Source: Sphingobacteriales bacterium
Lineage (GTDB): Bacteria; Bacteroidota; Bacteroidia; Chitinophagales; Chitinophagaceae
NCBI GenBank assembly: GCA_016200915.1
Contig: JACQDV010000090.1
Span: 1-64,000, forward strand
Direction: 5' to 3'
Length of the DNA: 64,000 nucleotides
Below, piece after piece: positions 8,725 through 19,145 of this stretch. Every line of letters starts with the position of its first letter. The stretch's first letter is position 1. Both the position numbers and the translations under genes were made by a program. The notes under the pieces are model-generated. The model searched no databases. It saw nothing but the letters and a program-made list of their open reading frames with translations, and was not told the DNA's origin.

Positions 8725-10806
8725 CTAGAAATTATAGCTAACCTGCAGCCCGATATTGCGGCCCGGCTCACGGATATCAATAGTTTTTACCAATGAAAGA
8801 TGATTAAAGTATCCTTTGTTGAATAAATTGGTGCAAAAAGCGGTCAGGTTCCAGCGATGATGCCTGCCCAATGAAGGTGATACACCTGCAAAAACATCCG
8901 CAAGAAAATAACCATCGGTTTGTTCTTCAAACTCAGCCACTTTACTTTGTTTACCATAAGAACTCAACTGAAGTGTAGCATACCATTGTTTCCATTTTTT
9001 ACCATCGTCTTTTTTCCAGGTAAGTCCGGTGATTACTTTATTGGCAGGTATATAAGGCAAATCGCCTTTACCATCTTTTAATTTTCCTCTCAATACACCG
9101 GCTCTTATATAACCTTCAAACCACTTAACCTGTGTGGGATGAACTTCTAAGTTGGTTTCAATACCACTAATAGTTGCATCATTTTGCGTCCAGCGATAAA
9201 CTTTTAAATCATCAACCGTTTCATTGGTAGGATTGATATAAATATAATCGTTAATGGAATTGATATAACCATTTAGAGAGAAACTTATATCTGCATTGGT
9301 GTATGCTGCTGTTGCATCCACTTCAATATTCTTTTCCATTTTCAAATCATTATTGCCCACTTCAAAACGATATGTTCCTTCGTGTTTGCCATAAGCAGTA
9401 AGATGCGCATAGTTAGGCGCTGCATAACCATTAGCAAGATTGAGTTTCAAACTCCATTCTTTTGCCGGATGATAAACAACACCTGCGGAGAAGGAGTAAG
9501 GAGTATAACTGCCGCTGATATTTTGATTGGGTGCAGGGAAAGACGGATTGTATCCATCATCCAGTTTAGGGATGGTAGTAAACATATCTAACTTGTGTGC
9601 ATCAATACGAACACCATATAAAAAGTTCCATTGTTTGTAGTCAGTATGACCCAGTACAAAAGCACCAACCGTACTTACATGTGCATCTGGAACCAATACA
9701 AAGTTTCCGGTATTTTTATTGTTTTGATAAAAACCCTGAACTCCAACTGTTATACCTGATGATTTGGTTTTATCACTATGCCATTGCACATCGCCGGTTA
9801 AAGTTGATAAATCTAATCCAACACCAAGGAATTTTGATTTAGGCAATGTGCCCGGTTCAAATTCTTTACGTTTGTTGAATTGATAACCCACATTTACTGT
9901 AACATCTGATTTGCCGGTGTTGAAAGTGTTTTCTAAACTTAATACATGTGTGTTTACATTTTGATAAGGCGCTTCCATTTCATAATCTCTTTCTTCCTTA
10001 ACAGGAGTAGTGTTATTACTTTCATCTTCAATGATACCTAAGTTTTGACTATACAAACTATAAGTAAACTTGTGCAGGCTTTTTTCTTTTCTTACACCAA
10101 TCATTCCTTTAAAAGCCATGTTGGTGAATTTAGAATTTGGCGCCAATGGTTTATCTTCTTCAACTGGTGGAGGATTTGTTTCTTCTCCTTCACCCTGTAC
10201 ATAGTTGGCATGCATCTGATAAGCTGAATATAAAGAGTAGAACCAGTCTTTCTTTCCTTCTCTTATACCTGCACTTAAATTTCCACCAATGCTATTGCCA
10301 AAGTAGCCGAGGTTAACATAACCATTTGCTTTTTCATTTACGCCGGGAGTTTTTTCTTCAAACGCCAACGCACCGCCTAATGTATTTGGTCCATACACTA
10401 AAGCAGCAGGCCCATTAATGATTTCAATTTTATCATAACCAACATCAGCGATACCGATATCATGACGGTCATCCCATGTTTGATTGTCTATCCTTGTGCC
10501 ATTGGCAAACATTTGCAGTTGATTAAATGACAAACCACGGATAACCGGTTTATTAATATCGCCGCCGGAAGTGATGGCACTTACGGATGGTAATTGTGAT
10601 AAGTGCTGCATCAGTTGCGGACGAGGCGTTAACTGCAGCTTTTTAAGATTTACTCTTTCAATATTGTATGGAATATTTTTGATTGGACGTTTTCCAAAGG
10701 CAGTAATAACGACTGAATCTATTTCAATATATTTTTTGCTGGTGTCGGATTGAGAAAATGCTTCGTTTGTTATTAATAGCAATAACAGGTAAAAAATCTT
10801 TTTCAT
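8725..10806 (-). CDS. TonB-dependent outer-membrane receptor
   Basis: A 693-residue receptor with a signal peptide (residues 1-18, ending AFSQ), a plug domain (about 30-160) and a 22-strand-type barrel ending in an aromatic residue (LQVSYNF). The N-terminal YIEIDSVVITAFGK is a TonB-box-like segment, and the plug contains the conserved IEIINGPAALVYGPNTLGGAL. It lacks the carboxypeptidase-like N-terminal domain of SusC-type proteins, so it is more like receptors for metal chelates, haem or cobalamin. The ligand is not evident. The small secreted protein upstream (10876-11406) is probably in the same operon, with a 69-bp gap. Confidence 0.85.
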   Translation of the reverse strand: MKKIFYLLLLLITNEAFSQSDTSKKYIEIDSVVITAFGKRPIKNIPYNIERVNLKKLQLTPRPQLMQHLSQLPSVSAITSGGDINKPVIRGLSFNQLQMFANGTRIDNQTWDDRHDIGIADVGYDKIEIINGPAALVYGPNTLGGALAFEEKTPGVNEKANGYVNLGYFGNSIGGNLSAGIREGKKDWFYSLYSAYQMHANYVQGEGEETNPPPVEEDKPLAPNSKFTNMAFKGMIGVRKEKSLHKFTYSLYSQNLGIIEDESNNTTPVKEERDYEMEAPYQNVNTHVLSLENTFNTGKSDVTVNVGYQFNKRKEFEPGTLPKSKFLGVGLDLSTLTGDVQWHSDKTKSSGITVGVQGFYQNNKNTGNFVLVPDAHVSTVGAFVLGHTDYKQWNFLYGVRIDAHKLDMFTTIPKLDDGYNPSFPAPNQNISGSYTPYSFSAGVVYHPAKEWSLKLNLANGYAAPNYAHLTAYGKHEGTYRFEVGNNDLKMEKNIEVDATAAYTNADISFSLNGYINSINDYIYINPTNETVDDLKVYRWTQNDATISGIETNLEVHPTQVKWFEGYIRAGVLRGKLKDGKGDLPYIPANKVITGLTWKKDDGKKWKQWYATLQLSSYGKQSKVAEFEEQTDGYFLADVFAGVSPSLGRHHRWNLTAFCTNLFNKGYFNHLSLVKTIDIREPGRNIGLQVSYNF

Positions 10807-10875
10807 TTAACTGAATTGAAAATAAAGAATGGCATACAGTCAGTATGCAGTTGTTTAAAGTAAGAAGAAATACAA

Positions 10876-11406
10876 TTAAGCAACTTTGGGAGGAGGGGAG
10901 AGCAGACCGATTACGGGTGCATTATAACAGGTATTCAGGTATGCTGAGTATTTGTGCTGTGTAGTTATATCAAAAACAAAATCCTGTTTTGTTTCCCTGG
11001 ATTGATAAAGAGAAATAAAAGTGGGTGCAGCTTTTCCTGTGTGCGGAGTTTTGCTTTTTGAATTTTTGTCGAGATGACTGGTAAGCTTTTGATAATGGTC
11101 TGTCCAGTCTGTTTCGGCTTTATCTTTTTGCAGTGTTACTATTACTTTATTTCCATTGCTAATAATATCTTCTACATCATATAACACTCCGTTGATGACT
11201 ATTTCATCATCGTCATTTTTTAATTGCTGAAATTTTTCTTTGTCGAAAGTGAGTATGGTTGCTTCGTTTCTATCTGCATTGAATATTTCCCGTTGTAATC
11301 TTGAGAAGTAAGTATGTGCAATCGGTTTATAATAGTACCATGCCACAGCACCAATTTGTGTAAGGAAATAAACACACAACAACAATATCGCAGATAGTTT
11401 TTTCAT
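10876..11406 (-). CDS. small secreted or membrane-anchored protein of unknown function
   Basis: A 176-residue protein with one N-terminal hydrophobic segment (about residues 4-24), which could be a signal anchor. The rest is hydrophilic with acidic and lysine-rich stretches and ends in proline-rich LLSPPPKVA. I do not recognise a domain. Proteins of this style often precede a TonB receptor in Bacteroidota, and here the receptor follows on the same strand, so a role in the same uptake pathway is possible but inferred from position only. Confidence 0.6.
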   Translation of the reverse strand: MKKLSAILLLCVYFLTQIGAVAWYYYKPIAHTYFSRLQREIFNADRNEATILTFDKEKFQQLKNDDDEIVINGVLYDVEDIISNGNKVIVTLQKDKAETDWTDHYQKLTSHLDKNSKSKTPHTGKAAPTFISLYQSRETKQDFVFDITTQHKYSAYLNTCYNAPVIGLLSPPPKVA

Positions 11407-11461
11407 CGAAAAAAGCTGGGTTAACCAGCTTTTAATTTATACGAAGATATGTTTTTGAAGA

Positions 11462-14400
11462 TTAGCTCTCTCTTCCGTGACAATTCTTATACTTCTTACC
11501 ACTACCACAGGGACAAGGTTCGTTTCTTCCAATCTTTGGTTCCACTTTCACCGGTTCCTGTTTAATGGGTTGTGATGGGTCAATATAATCATTGCCGGGC
11601 TCCAGCATATCTACTCCGCCACCGCCACCAGCAGCTACCATTTCTTCTTTACGCTGACGCATTTTGCTCATATCCGTTTTTTGCTGACGGCCTTCACGGA
11701 TTTGCTGAGGGTTTTGCTGTGTTTCAGCCGGTAAACCACAATGACATAAGAAGGAAACAATACTCTTATTTACATCACTATCCATTTGCTTGAACAACTG
11801 GAAAGCTTCAACCTTATAAATTACCAATGGATCTTTTTGTTCCAGATATGCACTCTGCACAGATGTTTTTAAATCATCCATTGCTCTCAGGTGTTCTTTC
11901 CATGCTTCATCAATAAAGGCTAATACAGCCGTTCTCTCCAAAGCATTTGCTAATTCACCACCTTTACTGTTGAGTGTTTTCTCCATATTGGATAACACCT
12001 GCAAACCACGTTTACCATCAGTGAAAGGAACGAATACATTTTCAATATTTGCTCCCTGTTCTTTACGGATATTCTGGAATACCGGGAAAGCTTCGTGTTT
12101 AAGTACTTCACTTTTACGGTGATAATTGCTGATGACTTCCTGGTATAATTTTTCTGCTAAAGAATTAGCATCTGATTTTTCAAATTCTCCCTGTGTAATC
12201 GTAGTATCTGTTCCAAAGTTTACAATCACACTTAATTTGAATTCTTCGTAATCATTGCTTTCCTTAAAACTGCTCACCAATTCATCTGCTACATTATAAA
12301 AAGCATTATCCAAATCCAGTGCCAAACGTTCGCCAAACAACGCATGGTTTCTTCTGGTATAGATTACCGAACGTTGCTTGTTCATCACATCGTCATACTC
12401 CAGCAAACGCTTACGGATACCAAAGTTGTTTTCTTCTACTTTCTTCTGTGCCCGTTCAATAGATTTTGAAATCATGCTGTGCTGAATCACTTCACCTTCT
12501 TTATAACCCATACGATCCATCAGCGAAGCAATACGTTCACTACCGAACATACGCATCAAATCATCTTCTAAAGAAACGTAGAACTGAGAAGTACCGGGAT
12601 CACCCTGGCGACCGGCACGACCACGCAACTGCCTGTCCACACGACGGCTATCGTGACGCTCTGTACCAATGATAGCCAAACCACCTGCATCTTTTACACC
12701 TGGCCCGAGTTTAATATCCGTACCACGGCCAGCCATATTAGTAGCTATGGTCACATTGCCGGGCAAACCAGCTTCAGCAACTACCTGTGCTTCTTTAGCA
12801 TGTTGTTTTGCGTTCAATACATTATGCGGAATATTTTTCTGGCGAAGCATGCGGCTCAGCAATTCACTCACCTCAACAGAGGTAGTACCAACCAGCACCG
12901 GTCTTCCTGCATTGCGGAGCGCTTCTATCTCATCAATAGATGCTTTATATTTTTCTCTCTTCGTTTTATACACTAAATCCTGGTGGTCTTTACGCACCAT
13001 CGGTAAGTTGGTAGGAATATTTACCACATCCAGTTTGTAGATATCCCAAAGTTCTGCTGCTTCTGTTTCCGCAGTACCCGTCATACCGGCGAGTTTGTGA
13101 TACATACGAAAGAAGTTTTGTAAAGTGATAGTAGCATAGGTTTGTGTAGCTGCTTCAATCTTTACACTTTCTTTTGCTTCAATCGCCTGGTGCAAACCAT
13201 CACTGTAACGACGGCCTTCCATGATACGACCGGTTTGTTCATCTACAATCTTCACTTGTCCATCCAGCACCACATACTCTACATCTTTATCAAATAAAGT
13301 ATAGGCTTTTAGTAATTGATGAACAGAGTGAATGCGATCGGCTTTTACCGCATAATTATTTAAGATAGCTTCTTTGCGATGTAATTTATCATCACTGCTG
13401 GCAGCATTCTTTTCTGCTTCTGCTAATTGAATACTTAAATCAGGAAGAATAAAAAATTCAGGATCTTCACCATCACGGGTAATCATTTGAATACCCTTAT
13501 CCGTTAAATCAACCTGGTTATTTTTTTCATCAATATGAAAAAGCAATTCGGCATCTACTTTTGGCATTTCCTTTTGCTGGTCGGCCAAATAATAGTTTTC
13601 AATCTTCTGCAGTTTTACTTTAATACCGGGTTCACTTAAATATTTAATCAACGCACCATTCTTGGGTAAACCACGGTAAGCTCTCATCAATGCCAGGCCA
13701 CCATCTTTAGGATCATCATTTCCATCGGCAATTTTCTTTCTTGCTTCAGTAAGATTTTGAACTACTAATTTCTTTTGTGCTTCAACTAATCTTTCAATTC
13801 TTGGTTTAAGCGAATCATATTCCTGTTTATCACCCTGTGCAACCGGGCCGGCAATAATCAATGGCGTTCTTGCATCATCCACCAATACACTATCCACCTC
13901 ATCTACCATGGCATAGTGGTGGCTGCGTTGTACCATTTCATCAGGGCTTTGCACCATATTATCCCGCAGGTAATCAAAACCAAATTCGTTATTGGTTCCA
14001 TAAGTAATATCGGCGAGATAAGCCTTGCGTCTTGATTCGCTGTTGGGTTCGTGTTTATCTATACAATCAACCGTTAAGCCGAGGAATTCAAATAAAGGTC
14101 CGTTCCATTCACTGTCACGACGGGCTAAGTAATCGTTCACTGTAACCAAGTGAACACCTTCACCCGGTAATGCATTTAAATAAGCTGGTAAGGTTGATAC
14201 GAGTGTTTTACCTTCACCCGTTGCCATTTCAGAAATTTTTCCCTCGTGCAATACCGTACCACCAATCAACTGTACATCATAATGCACCATGTTCCAGGTA
14301 ACCAGGTTACCGGCAGCCATCCAGCTGTTTTTGTAAATGGCTTTATCACCTTCAATGCGAACATTATCTTTTTTTACACTAAGGTTACGATCGTGTTCTG

Positions 14401-14800
14401 TAGCCGTAACTTCCAATTCTGTATTATTGGTAAGACGACGGGCTGTTTCTTTAACTACAGCAAAAGCTTCCGGATGAATTTCTTTAAGAACTTCTTCAAT
14501 TTTCTTAAGCCTTTCTTTTTTTAATTTATCAACCTGCTGATATATTTCATCTTTTGCATGAATATCTTCTTCAGCCAGTGTTTCTGCTTTATTCGTTGAT
14601 TCAGCAATTTCAGCATCAATTTCTTTTAAATGCTCTTTTATACGCTGGCGGAATTCCTGAGTTTTATTGCGGAGCTCATCATTGCTGAGCGATTGATATT
14701 GCTGGAAATGCTGGTTGATAACATCAACAAGTGGTAAGATGGTTTTAATATCCTTTTCACTTTTACTTCCTCCAAACAACTTCGATAAAAAGCCTAACAT
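11462..14800 (-). CDS. secA: preprotein translocase ATPase SecA
   Basis: The 1112-residue motor of the Sec export pathway pushes unfolded preproteins through SecYEG. Walker A ([11 protein letters not shown]), the DEAD-like [12 protein letters not shown], and the helicase motifs [12 protein letters not shown] and [14 protein letters not shown] are all present. The C-terminus ends in the zinc-binding linker [18 protein letters not shown] that contacts SecB or ribosomes. The protein is longer than the roughly 900-residue E. coli form because of insertions typical of Bacteroidota. The gene stands alone, divergent from the MORN gene. Confidence 0.97.
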   Translation of the reverse strand: MLGFLSKLFGGSKSEKDIKTILPLVDVINQHFQQYQSLSNDELRNKTQEFRQRIKEHLKEIDAEIAESTNKAETLAEEDIHAKDEIYQQVDKLKKERLKKIEEVLKEIHPEAFAVVKETARRLTNNTELEVTATEHDRNLSVKKDNVRIEGDKAIYKNSWMAAGNLVTWNMVHYDVQLIGGTVLHEGKISEMATGEGKTLVSTLPAYLNALPGEGVHLVTVNDYLARRDSEWNGPLFEFLGLTVDCIDKHEPNSESRRKAYLADITYGTNNEFGFDYLRDNMVQSPDEMVQRSHHYAMVDEVDSVLVDDARTPLIIAGPVAQGDKQEYDSLKPRIERLVEAQKKLVVQNLTEARKKIADGNDDPKDGGLALMRAYRGLPKNGALIKYLSEPGIKVKLQKIENYYLADQQKEMPKVDAELLFHIDEKNNQVDLTDKGIQMITRDGEDPEFFILPDLSIQLAEAEKNAASSDDKLHRKEAILNNYAVKADRIHSVHQLLKAYTLFDKDVEYVVLDGQVKIVDEQTGRIMEGRRYSDGLHQAIEAKESVKIEAATQTYATITLQNFFRMYHKLAGMTGTAETEAAELWDIYKLDVVNIPTNLPMVRKDHQDLVYKTKREKYKASIDEIEALRNAGRPVLVGTTSVEVSELLSRMLRQKNIPHNVLNAKQHAKEAQVVAEAGLPGNVTIATNMAGRGTDIKLGPGVKDAGGLAIIGTERHDSRRVDRQLRGRAGRQGDPGTSQFYVSLEDDLMRMFGSERIASLMDRMGYKEGEVIQHSMISKSIERAQKKVEENNFGIRKRLLEYDDVMNKQRSVIYTRRNHALFGERLALDLDNAFYNVADELVSSFKESNDYEEFKLSVIVNFGTDTTITQGEFEKSDANSLAEKLYQEVISNYHRKSEVLKHEAFPVFQNIRKEQGANIENVFVPFTDGKRGLQVLSNMEKTLNSKGGELANALERTAVLAFIDEAWKEHLRAMDDLKTSVQSAYLEQKDPLVIYKVEAFQLFKQMDSDVNKSIVSFLCHCGLPAETQQNPQQIREGRQQKTDMSKMRQRKEEMVAAGGGGGVDMLEPGNDYIDPSQPIKQEPVKVEPKIGRNEPCPCGSGKKYKNCHGRES

Positions 14801-15042
14801 AATAATTACGTGTTATTGGGTATTGTCTTCAGTTAATTAAATAGTCACTTTAGCTGTCAAAAACCATGCTTTTTAAAGCAGGAAGGCCAATCTGGCAGCA
14901 AAAGTTTTTGAGGCGGCAAAGATAGTTAATTCAGCCGAGGAGAGGTTTGCCGACGGAAAAACAGTTGTTAAATAAAATTAATAGTAAACGAGTGTTGCGA
15001 CAGGCTGGCAGGGAAAATATTATGAACTTAAAATTTACCACC

Positions 15043-16731
15043 ATGAAACAGACATTATCCACTTTTTTAGGTTTGCTGATTACTGGTATTTGTTTTGCCC
15101 AGACAGTTACAAAGATCACCGGGCTTAAAGATGCCTGGGGAATTGACATCACCTATATTGGTGAAGTCAAAAATAAAGTACCCAATGGATTGGGTGTAGC
15201 TATTTATAGCAGCAGCCAGGACGTATTGCGATATGCAGGATATTTTGAAAATGGTGCTTACAGCGGTAAAGGGGTGATGATCTTTAAAACAGGATATTTT
15301 TTATCAGGTAACTGGAAAAATGGCAAGCTAAACGGGAAAGGTACTAACCTGAATAGCACAGGTGATTTGTATATTGGTGATTTTGTAAATGGAAAAAAAG
15401 AAGGGAAGGGAACATTAATCTATAAAAACAATAATTTTTTAACGGGTGGTTTTAAAAACGATTTGATTGATGGCCGTAATATTTATTTAAGTAATGAGGG
15501 AAAAATAATAAGCGACAATTTATATAAAGAAGACAAAAAGAATGGAGGAGGATTTCAGTATGAAGTATCATCAAAAAAATTGTATGAAGGAACATGGAGT
15601 AATGACCAGTGGGTAAGTGGCGGAAGTACCGGGCTCAATTCTTTTTTAAAAAGCCCGCAGTTGTTTGGTGAGGTAACGGAAAAACAGATACTGATTGGTA
15701 CACTTGATCCTGCCACTAAATACCTGAAAGACTCAGGATTTTATTATGATCTTAAAAACGGGAAACGCTATTTTGGAATATTTAATAATGGTTATTTAGA
15801 TAAAGGGCTGATTGTGAGAGACGACTCTTCCCGGATGATTGGTAATTATAATGATATTGGTGCTTATGGGTATGGTTATTATTATAAAACAGGCCAGTAT
15901 TATGATGAGGGTATATATGATAAGGACCTGCTTTCGGGTAACAATAATTTGAGTATTGATGTAAATAAGAAAACCATTTACTATGGACAAACATCAGGCG
16001 GAAGTTTTACCGGTGATGCATGGTTTGCCAATAACAGCAATGATTTGTATAAGGGACACTATGTAAAAGGGCAGTTGAATGGCGATGGATGGAAAGCAGA
16101 CAGCTATGGCAATTTTGTAAAAGGAACTTTTGATAATGGGTACGTAACAAAAATTACCCAGCTTACAACTGCTGATGGAGTAACCATCAACCCTGTTCCT
16201 AAAACTTTTGCAGAAGCAATTACTAACGCTACTATTCTTTACCCTGGTTATTATTTGCCATTAACGGGTAAAGCCTCAACCGATAATAGGGATAATGATG
16301 ATTTTTATTTTTCTTATACTGATAATAGCTTAATGAAATTCCCCGGCACTGTGAGTGGAGACCTGGTTAATTGGGATGATGCAGAGTATCCTTTATATGT
16401 GGCGCATTATGGTGAAGATATGGATTCAGTAAAGGCAATTGCTAAATACAAAGACCTGGCAAAGCAAGTTGCTACTGCCAGTATTGTTTTAAAGAAAGGA
16501 CAGAAGCCGGTTAAACTGGTTGGTAGTATTTCAATGCCATCGACAGGTTATGTAGCTGCCGCCAGTTATTATAATTATCCGCAGGAAGTAAAAGATTACA
16601 GTAATGTTTCTGTTGCGCTGGTATTTATTAAAAGATCAGAAGGGAAGTTCAGGGTATTGCTGATTTGTGGTGAAAAAGAACGTATTGAAAAATGGGTTGA
16701 TAATATTAATTATGGTGATGACTTGTATTAA
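15043..16731 (+). CDS. secreted MORN-repeat protein
   Basis: With the start at 15043 the protein has 562 residues and a clear signal peptide (MKQTLSTFLGLLITGICFAQ). A longer frame opens at 14947 but would bury the signal peptide, so 15043 is preferred. MORN-type repeats fill the first half, for example YAGYFENGAYSGKGVMIF, LSGNWKNGKLNGKGTNL and YIGDFVNGKKEGKGTLIY, and recur near residue 350. The C-terminal 150 residues are a separate unrecognised domain. MORN repeats mediate protein or lipid contacts; no enzymatic function is apparent. Confidence 0.8.
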   Translation: MKQTLSTFLGLLITGICFAQTVTKITGLKDAWGIDITYIGEVKNKVPNGLGVAIYSSSQDVLRYAGYFENGAYSGKGVMIFKTGYFLSGNWKNGKLNGKGTNLNSTGDLYIGDFVNGKKEGKGTLIYKNNNFLTGGFKNDLIDGRNIYLSNEGKIISDNLYKEDKKNGGGFQYEVSSKKLYEGTWSNDQWVSGGSTGLNSFLKSPQLFGEVTEKQILIGTLDPATKYLKDSGFYYDLKNGKRYFGIFNNGYLDKGLIVRDDSSRMIGNYNDIGAYGYGYYYKTGQYYDEGIYDKDLLSGNNNLSIDVNKKTIYYGQTSGGSFTGDAWFANNSNDLYKGHYVKGQLNGDGWKADSYGNFVKGTFDNGYVTKITQLTTADGVTINPVPKTFAEAITNATILYPGYYLPLTGKASTDNRDNDDFYFSYTDNSLMKFPGTVSGDLVNWDDAEYPLYVAHYGEDMDSVKAIAKYKDLAKQVATASIVLKKGQKPVKLVGSISMPSTGYVAAASYYNYPQEVKDYSNVSVALVFIKRSEGKFRVLLICGEKERIEKWVDNINYGDDLY

Positions 16732-16800
16732 TGAAGGAGAATCAGTTTGTGTTTTTATTAACTAACTTTTCAAATGCCCAAAGTATTAAAATAAAAAACC

Positions 16801-17504
16801 ATGACCATTAAACGTTTTCTGGCAGCTTTGAGCATTCTTCTAATTATGAATTCCTGTACCAGTAGTGAAATTGGCGATTCAAAAGATGTGGCACAGGATA
16901 AAATTTACCAGTCATATAATATTAGCTATAGTGAGAATGATGAAAAGTTATCTGCCACAGCTGTTTTTCGTTTCGCCGGCTCCAATGGAACTACTTTAGT
17001 TTTAAATGATCCCGGCAAAGTAGAGTTAGATGACGAACTAATTAAAGTTGACAGCAGCAAATTTAGAGGAGCTTATTATGAAGTGGCAAAAGCAGCTGAA
17101 CAATGGATGGTAATCATCAGTGGAAATTTACAGATATGGCTAAGAAAACGTACACTAATGAATTTTCTTTTGATGCGTTTAAATGGGATAACCCACCGGC
17201 ATCAGCCAGTAAATCAAAACCACTTTCATTAAACTTTATTACACCCGCATTAGGGGTTGATGATTATGTAGAAGTATCAACTGTTGAAAGCGATTCATCT
17301 TTCAGCTATACACAGGGGCCATTAACCGTTAAACCTTTTTCTGTTACAATTCCAGTTGAATATCTTCAAAAACAGAAACAGCCTGCATTAAAGTTAGCAG
17401 CCACAAGAGTTCAGTATATCAGGCTAACACAAAACACTGCAGAAGGTGGTGTTTTCATCATTCGCTATTCACTCAGGCCTGTTGAACTTAAGCTTCAACA
17501 ATAG
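16801..17504 (+). pseudogene. frameshifted lipoprotein of unknown function
   Basis: The first frame (from 16801) encodes a lipoprotein-type signal with lipobox-like LIMNSC followed by about 100 residues. Near 17100-17105 the coding sense moves to another frame that continues to 17504 (DGNHQWKFTDMAKKTYTNEF onward). Loss of one A in the CAATGG context at 17101-17106 would explain the shift and would give an intact protein of about 234 residues. It may be a true pseudogene or a sequencing error. It follows the MORN gene after 69 bp, so the two may form an operon. Confidence 0.6.
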
Positions 17505-17605
17505 TTTATTCATATCTGCTTTTTTGTTCGCTAACAAAAGAATTAACTCCATTTATATAATATTAGGCTAATGTGATTGGTGTTTAAACTTTTGTAAGTA
17601 GTATT

Positions 17606-17630
17606 GTAACCGATTGCGATAGTAACTTTG
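17606..17630 (+). promoter_or_regulatory. LacI-like operator half-palindrome plus -7 box before araC-type gene
   Basis: GTAACCGATTGC (17606-17617) is a degenerate copy of the perfect palindrome GCAATCGATTGC found after the gene; both continue into GATA. It is followed by TAACTTTG (17623-17630), which matches the Bacteroidota -7 consensus TANNTTTG, about 55 bp before the ATG. The placement would suit a repressor site covering the promoter. Confidence 0.5.
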
Positions 17631-17684
17631 CTGCCCGAATTTCATCTGTTGGAAAATTGATTTTGTAACAAAAAATTTGGTACG

Positions 17685-18689
17685 ATGAATACTTTGAATT
17701 TTGCCTATCAGCAAGGTCCATTTGACCAGTGGATACATGGAGTTGCAGCTACTCTTGGCACTTCTGCCGAAAACAACACCATAAAAATTCCTAAACAGGC
17801 AGGGGAGGGCTATGTAAAAGCTATGGCAATTCAGCCCGGGTTATCATTTGCTATGGGTAACTTTCTTTGTAATGTGGATGTTCAATTGCAGATAAAAGAT
17901 AATGACAAAAACGGATACATTCTTTATTTCCGCAAGCTGGATATACAGGATAAATATGTTTTTTACCTGGGTGATGTGATGAAAGAAACCAGTGAAGAAA
18001 ATTATGAGGCGGCTTTGTTACTGTCAAGCCGTATGGATCATAGTTTTGAATTTAAAAAAGGAACGCAGGTAATGTCACTCGCCATTTATATGGAAGAAGA
18101 GTGGATGAACAATAATATTGATCCTGTAAGCCGGGAAAGGTTACAGGAATATGTGGCGAATGGAATAAATAATTACAACAAGGAAGTTTTAACAGCAAAA
18201 CATAAGCGTATTATTGAAACCATGCTCAGGGAAGATTTGAAATTACCTCTGAGTAATTTGTTTTTGCAAACCCGTGCTTACCGGTTAACGGAAAATTTTT
18301 TAAACGGAGTTCTCACCCGTTCCGATAAAGATGTAACCATATCAGTAACTGAAAGCGATATGATAAAACTGATAAGTGTTGAGAATATCCTTGTTGAAAA
18401 TTGTATGAACGAGTTTCTTTCAGTAGAAGAGCTGTCAAAGATTGCTTTAATGAGTGAAACCAAATTGAAGAAGCTTTTCAAGCAGGTGTATGGAATGGGA
18501 CTTTATGAATATTATCAAAAGAACCGCATGCACAAGGCCAAAGAAATGTTACTCTCCGGAAAATACAAGATATCTGAAATAGGTATTAAGCTTGGATACT
18601 CCAACCTCAGCAATTTCTCTGTTGCATTTAAAAAAGAATTTGGTTGCCTGCCCAGTGAGTATAAGTCTGGCAATCAAATAAGAGCTTGA
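17685..18689 (+). CDS. AraC-family transcriptional regulator
   Basis: A 334-residue protein whose C-terminal 100 residues form the two helix-turn-helix AraC DNA-binding domain (LSVEELSKIALMSETKLKKL and KISEIGIKLGYSNLSNFSVA, then FKKEFGCLPSEYK). The N-terminal 220 residues are a sensor part without a clear cupin signature. Regulators of this layout in Bacteroidota control uptake or stress genes. The gene is flanked by two copies of a CGATTGCGATA motif, at 17611 and 18821. No target gene is obvious; the ATP synthase gene downstream has its own promoter. Confidence 0.85.
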   Translation: MNTLNFAYQQGPFDQWIHGVAATLGTSAENNTIKIPKQAGEGYVKAMAIQPGLSFAMGNFLCNVDVQLQIKDNDKNGYILYFRKLDIQDKYVFYLGDVMKETSEENYEAALLLSSRMDHSFEFKKGTQVMSLAIYMEEEWMNNNIDPVSRERLQEYVANGINNYNKEVLTAKHKRIIETMLREDLKLPLSNLFLQTRAYRLTENFLNGVLTRSDKDVTISVTESDMIKLISVENILVENCMNEFLSVEELSKIALMSETKLKKLFKQVYGMGLYEYYQKNRMHKAKEMLLSGKYKISEIGIKLGYSNLSNFSVAFKKEFGCLPSEYKSGNQIRA

Positions 18690-18815
18690 TTATTATAATC
18701 AGTAATTACTGAAAGCCATCGTAAAAGAGCTACGTAGGTTTTCCATTTTACTGAAAATCAGTGTTGTTTAGACATTTATAGGGACTAAATGAGTCTTTTT
18801 TGGGTATAAAATTCT

Positions 18816-18827
18816 GCAATCGATTGC
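18816..18827. promoter_or_regulatory. LacI-type perfect palindrome GCAATCGATTGC
   Basis: A perfect 12-bp palindrome, GCAATCGATTGC, of the kind bound by LacI/GalR regulators (central CG with AT flanks). The 11-mer CGATTGCGATA starting inside it is repeated exactly upstream of the AraC gene. About 120 bp downstream is a strong plus-strand terminator with no gene between, so the site may control a short untranslated transcript. Confidence 0.45.
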
Positions 18828-18944
18828 GATATTTGAATCAGCATTTAGGCAGGCCTTACACAATAAATCCAGTACCGTTAAATAACTCACCAACTATCTT
18901 GTGAAAGGCAAAAAAATTATCCAATACCTGAAAAGCACAAATCC

Positions 18945-18977
18945 TGCCCCATCCTATGAAAAGTATGGGGCATTTTT
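18945..18977 (+). terminator. rho-independent terminator upstream of atpG
   Basis: TGCCCCAT (18945-18952) pairs with ATGGGGCA (18965-18972) across a 12-base loop and is followed by a run of five T. It lies 256 bp after the AraC stop codon. It would end either the AraC transcript or a short RNA starting near the palindrome at 18816. Confidence 0.7.
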
Positions 18978-19036
18978 CTTTCTTTCTCCTGTTGATATTT
19001 TTTACATTCTCCCTTCAAATTTCAGGTGGTTTCCAG

Positions 19037-19044
19037 TACCTTTG
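19037..19044 (+). promoter_or_regulatory. probable -7 box for atpG
   Basis: TACCTTTG matches the Bacteroidota -7 consensus TANNTTTG about 100 bp before the atpG start. The upstream box is weak (TTC at 19014). The leader between promoter and gene contains AT-rich degenerate heptamer repeats. Confidence 0.45.
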
Positions 19045-19145
19045 CGGCCATTAAAAAGTTGAACGTTTCAGGTTTAAAGTTTAAGGTTATTATCACATAC
19101 CGCTAACTTTCAACGTCAAACTTTTAAACATTAAACGGTTTATAC

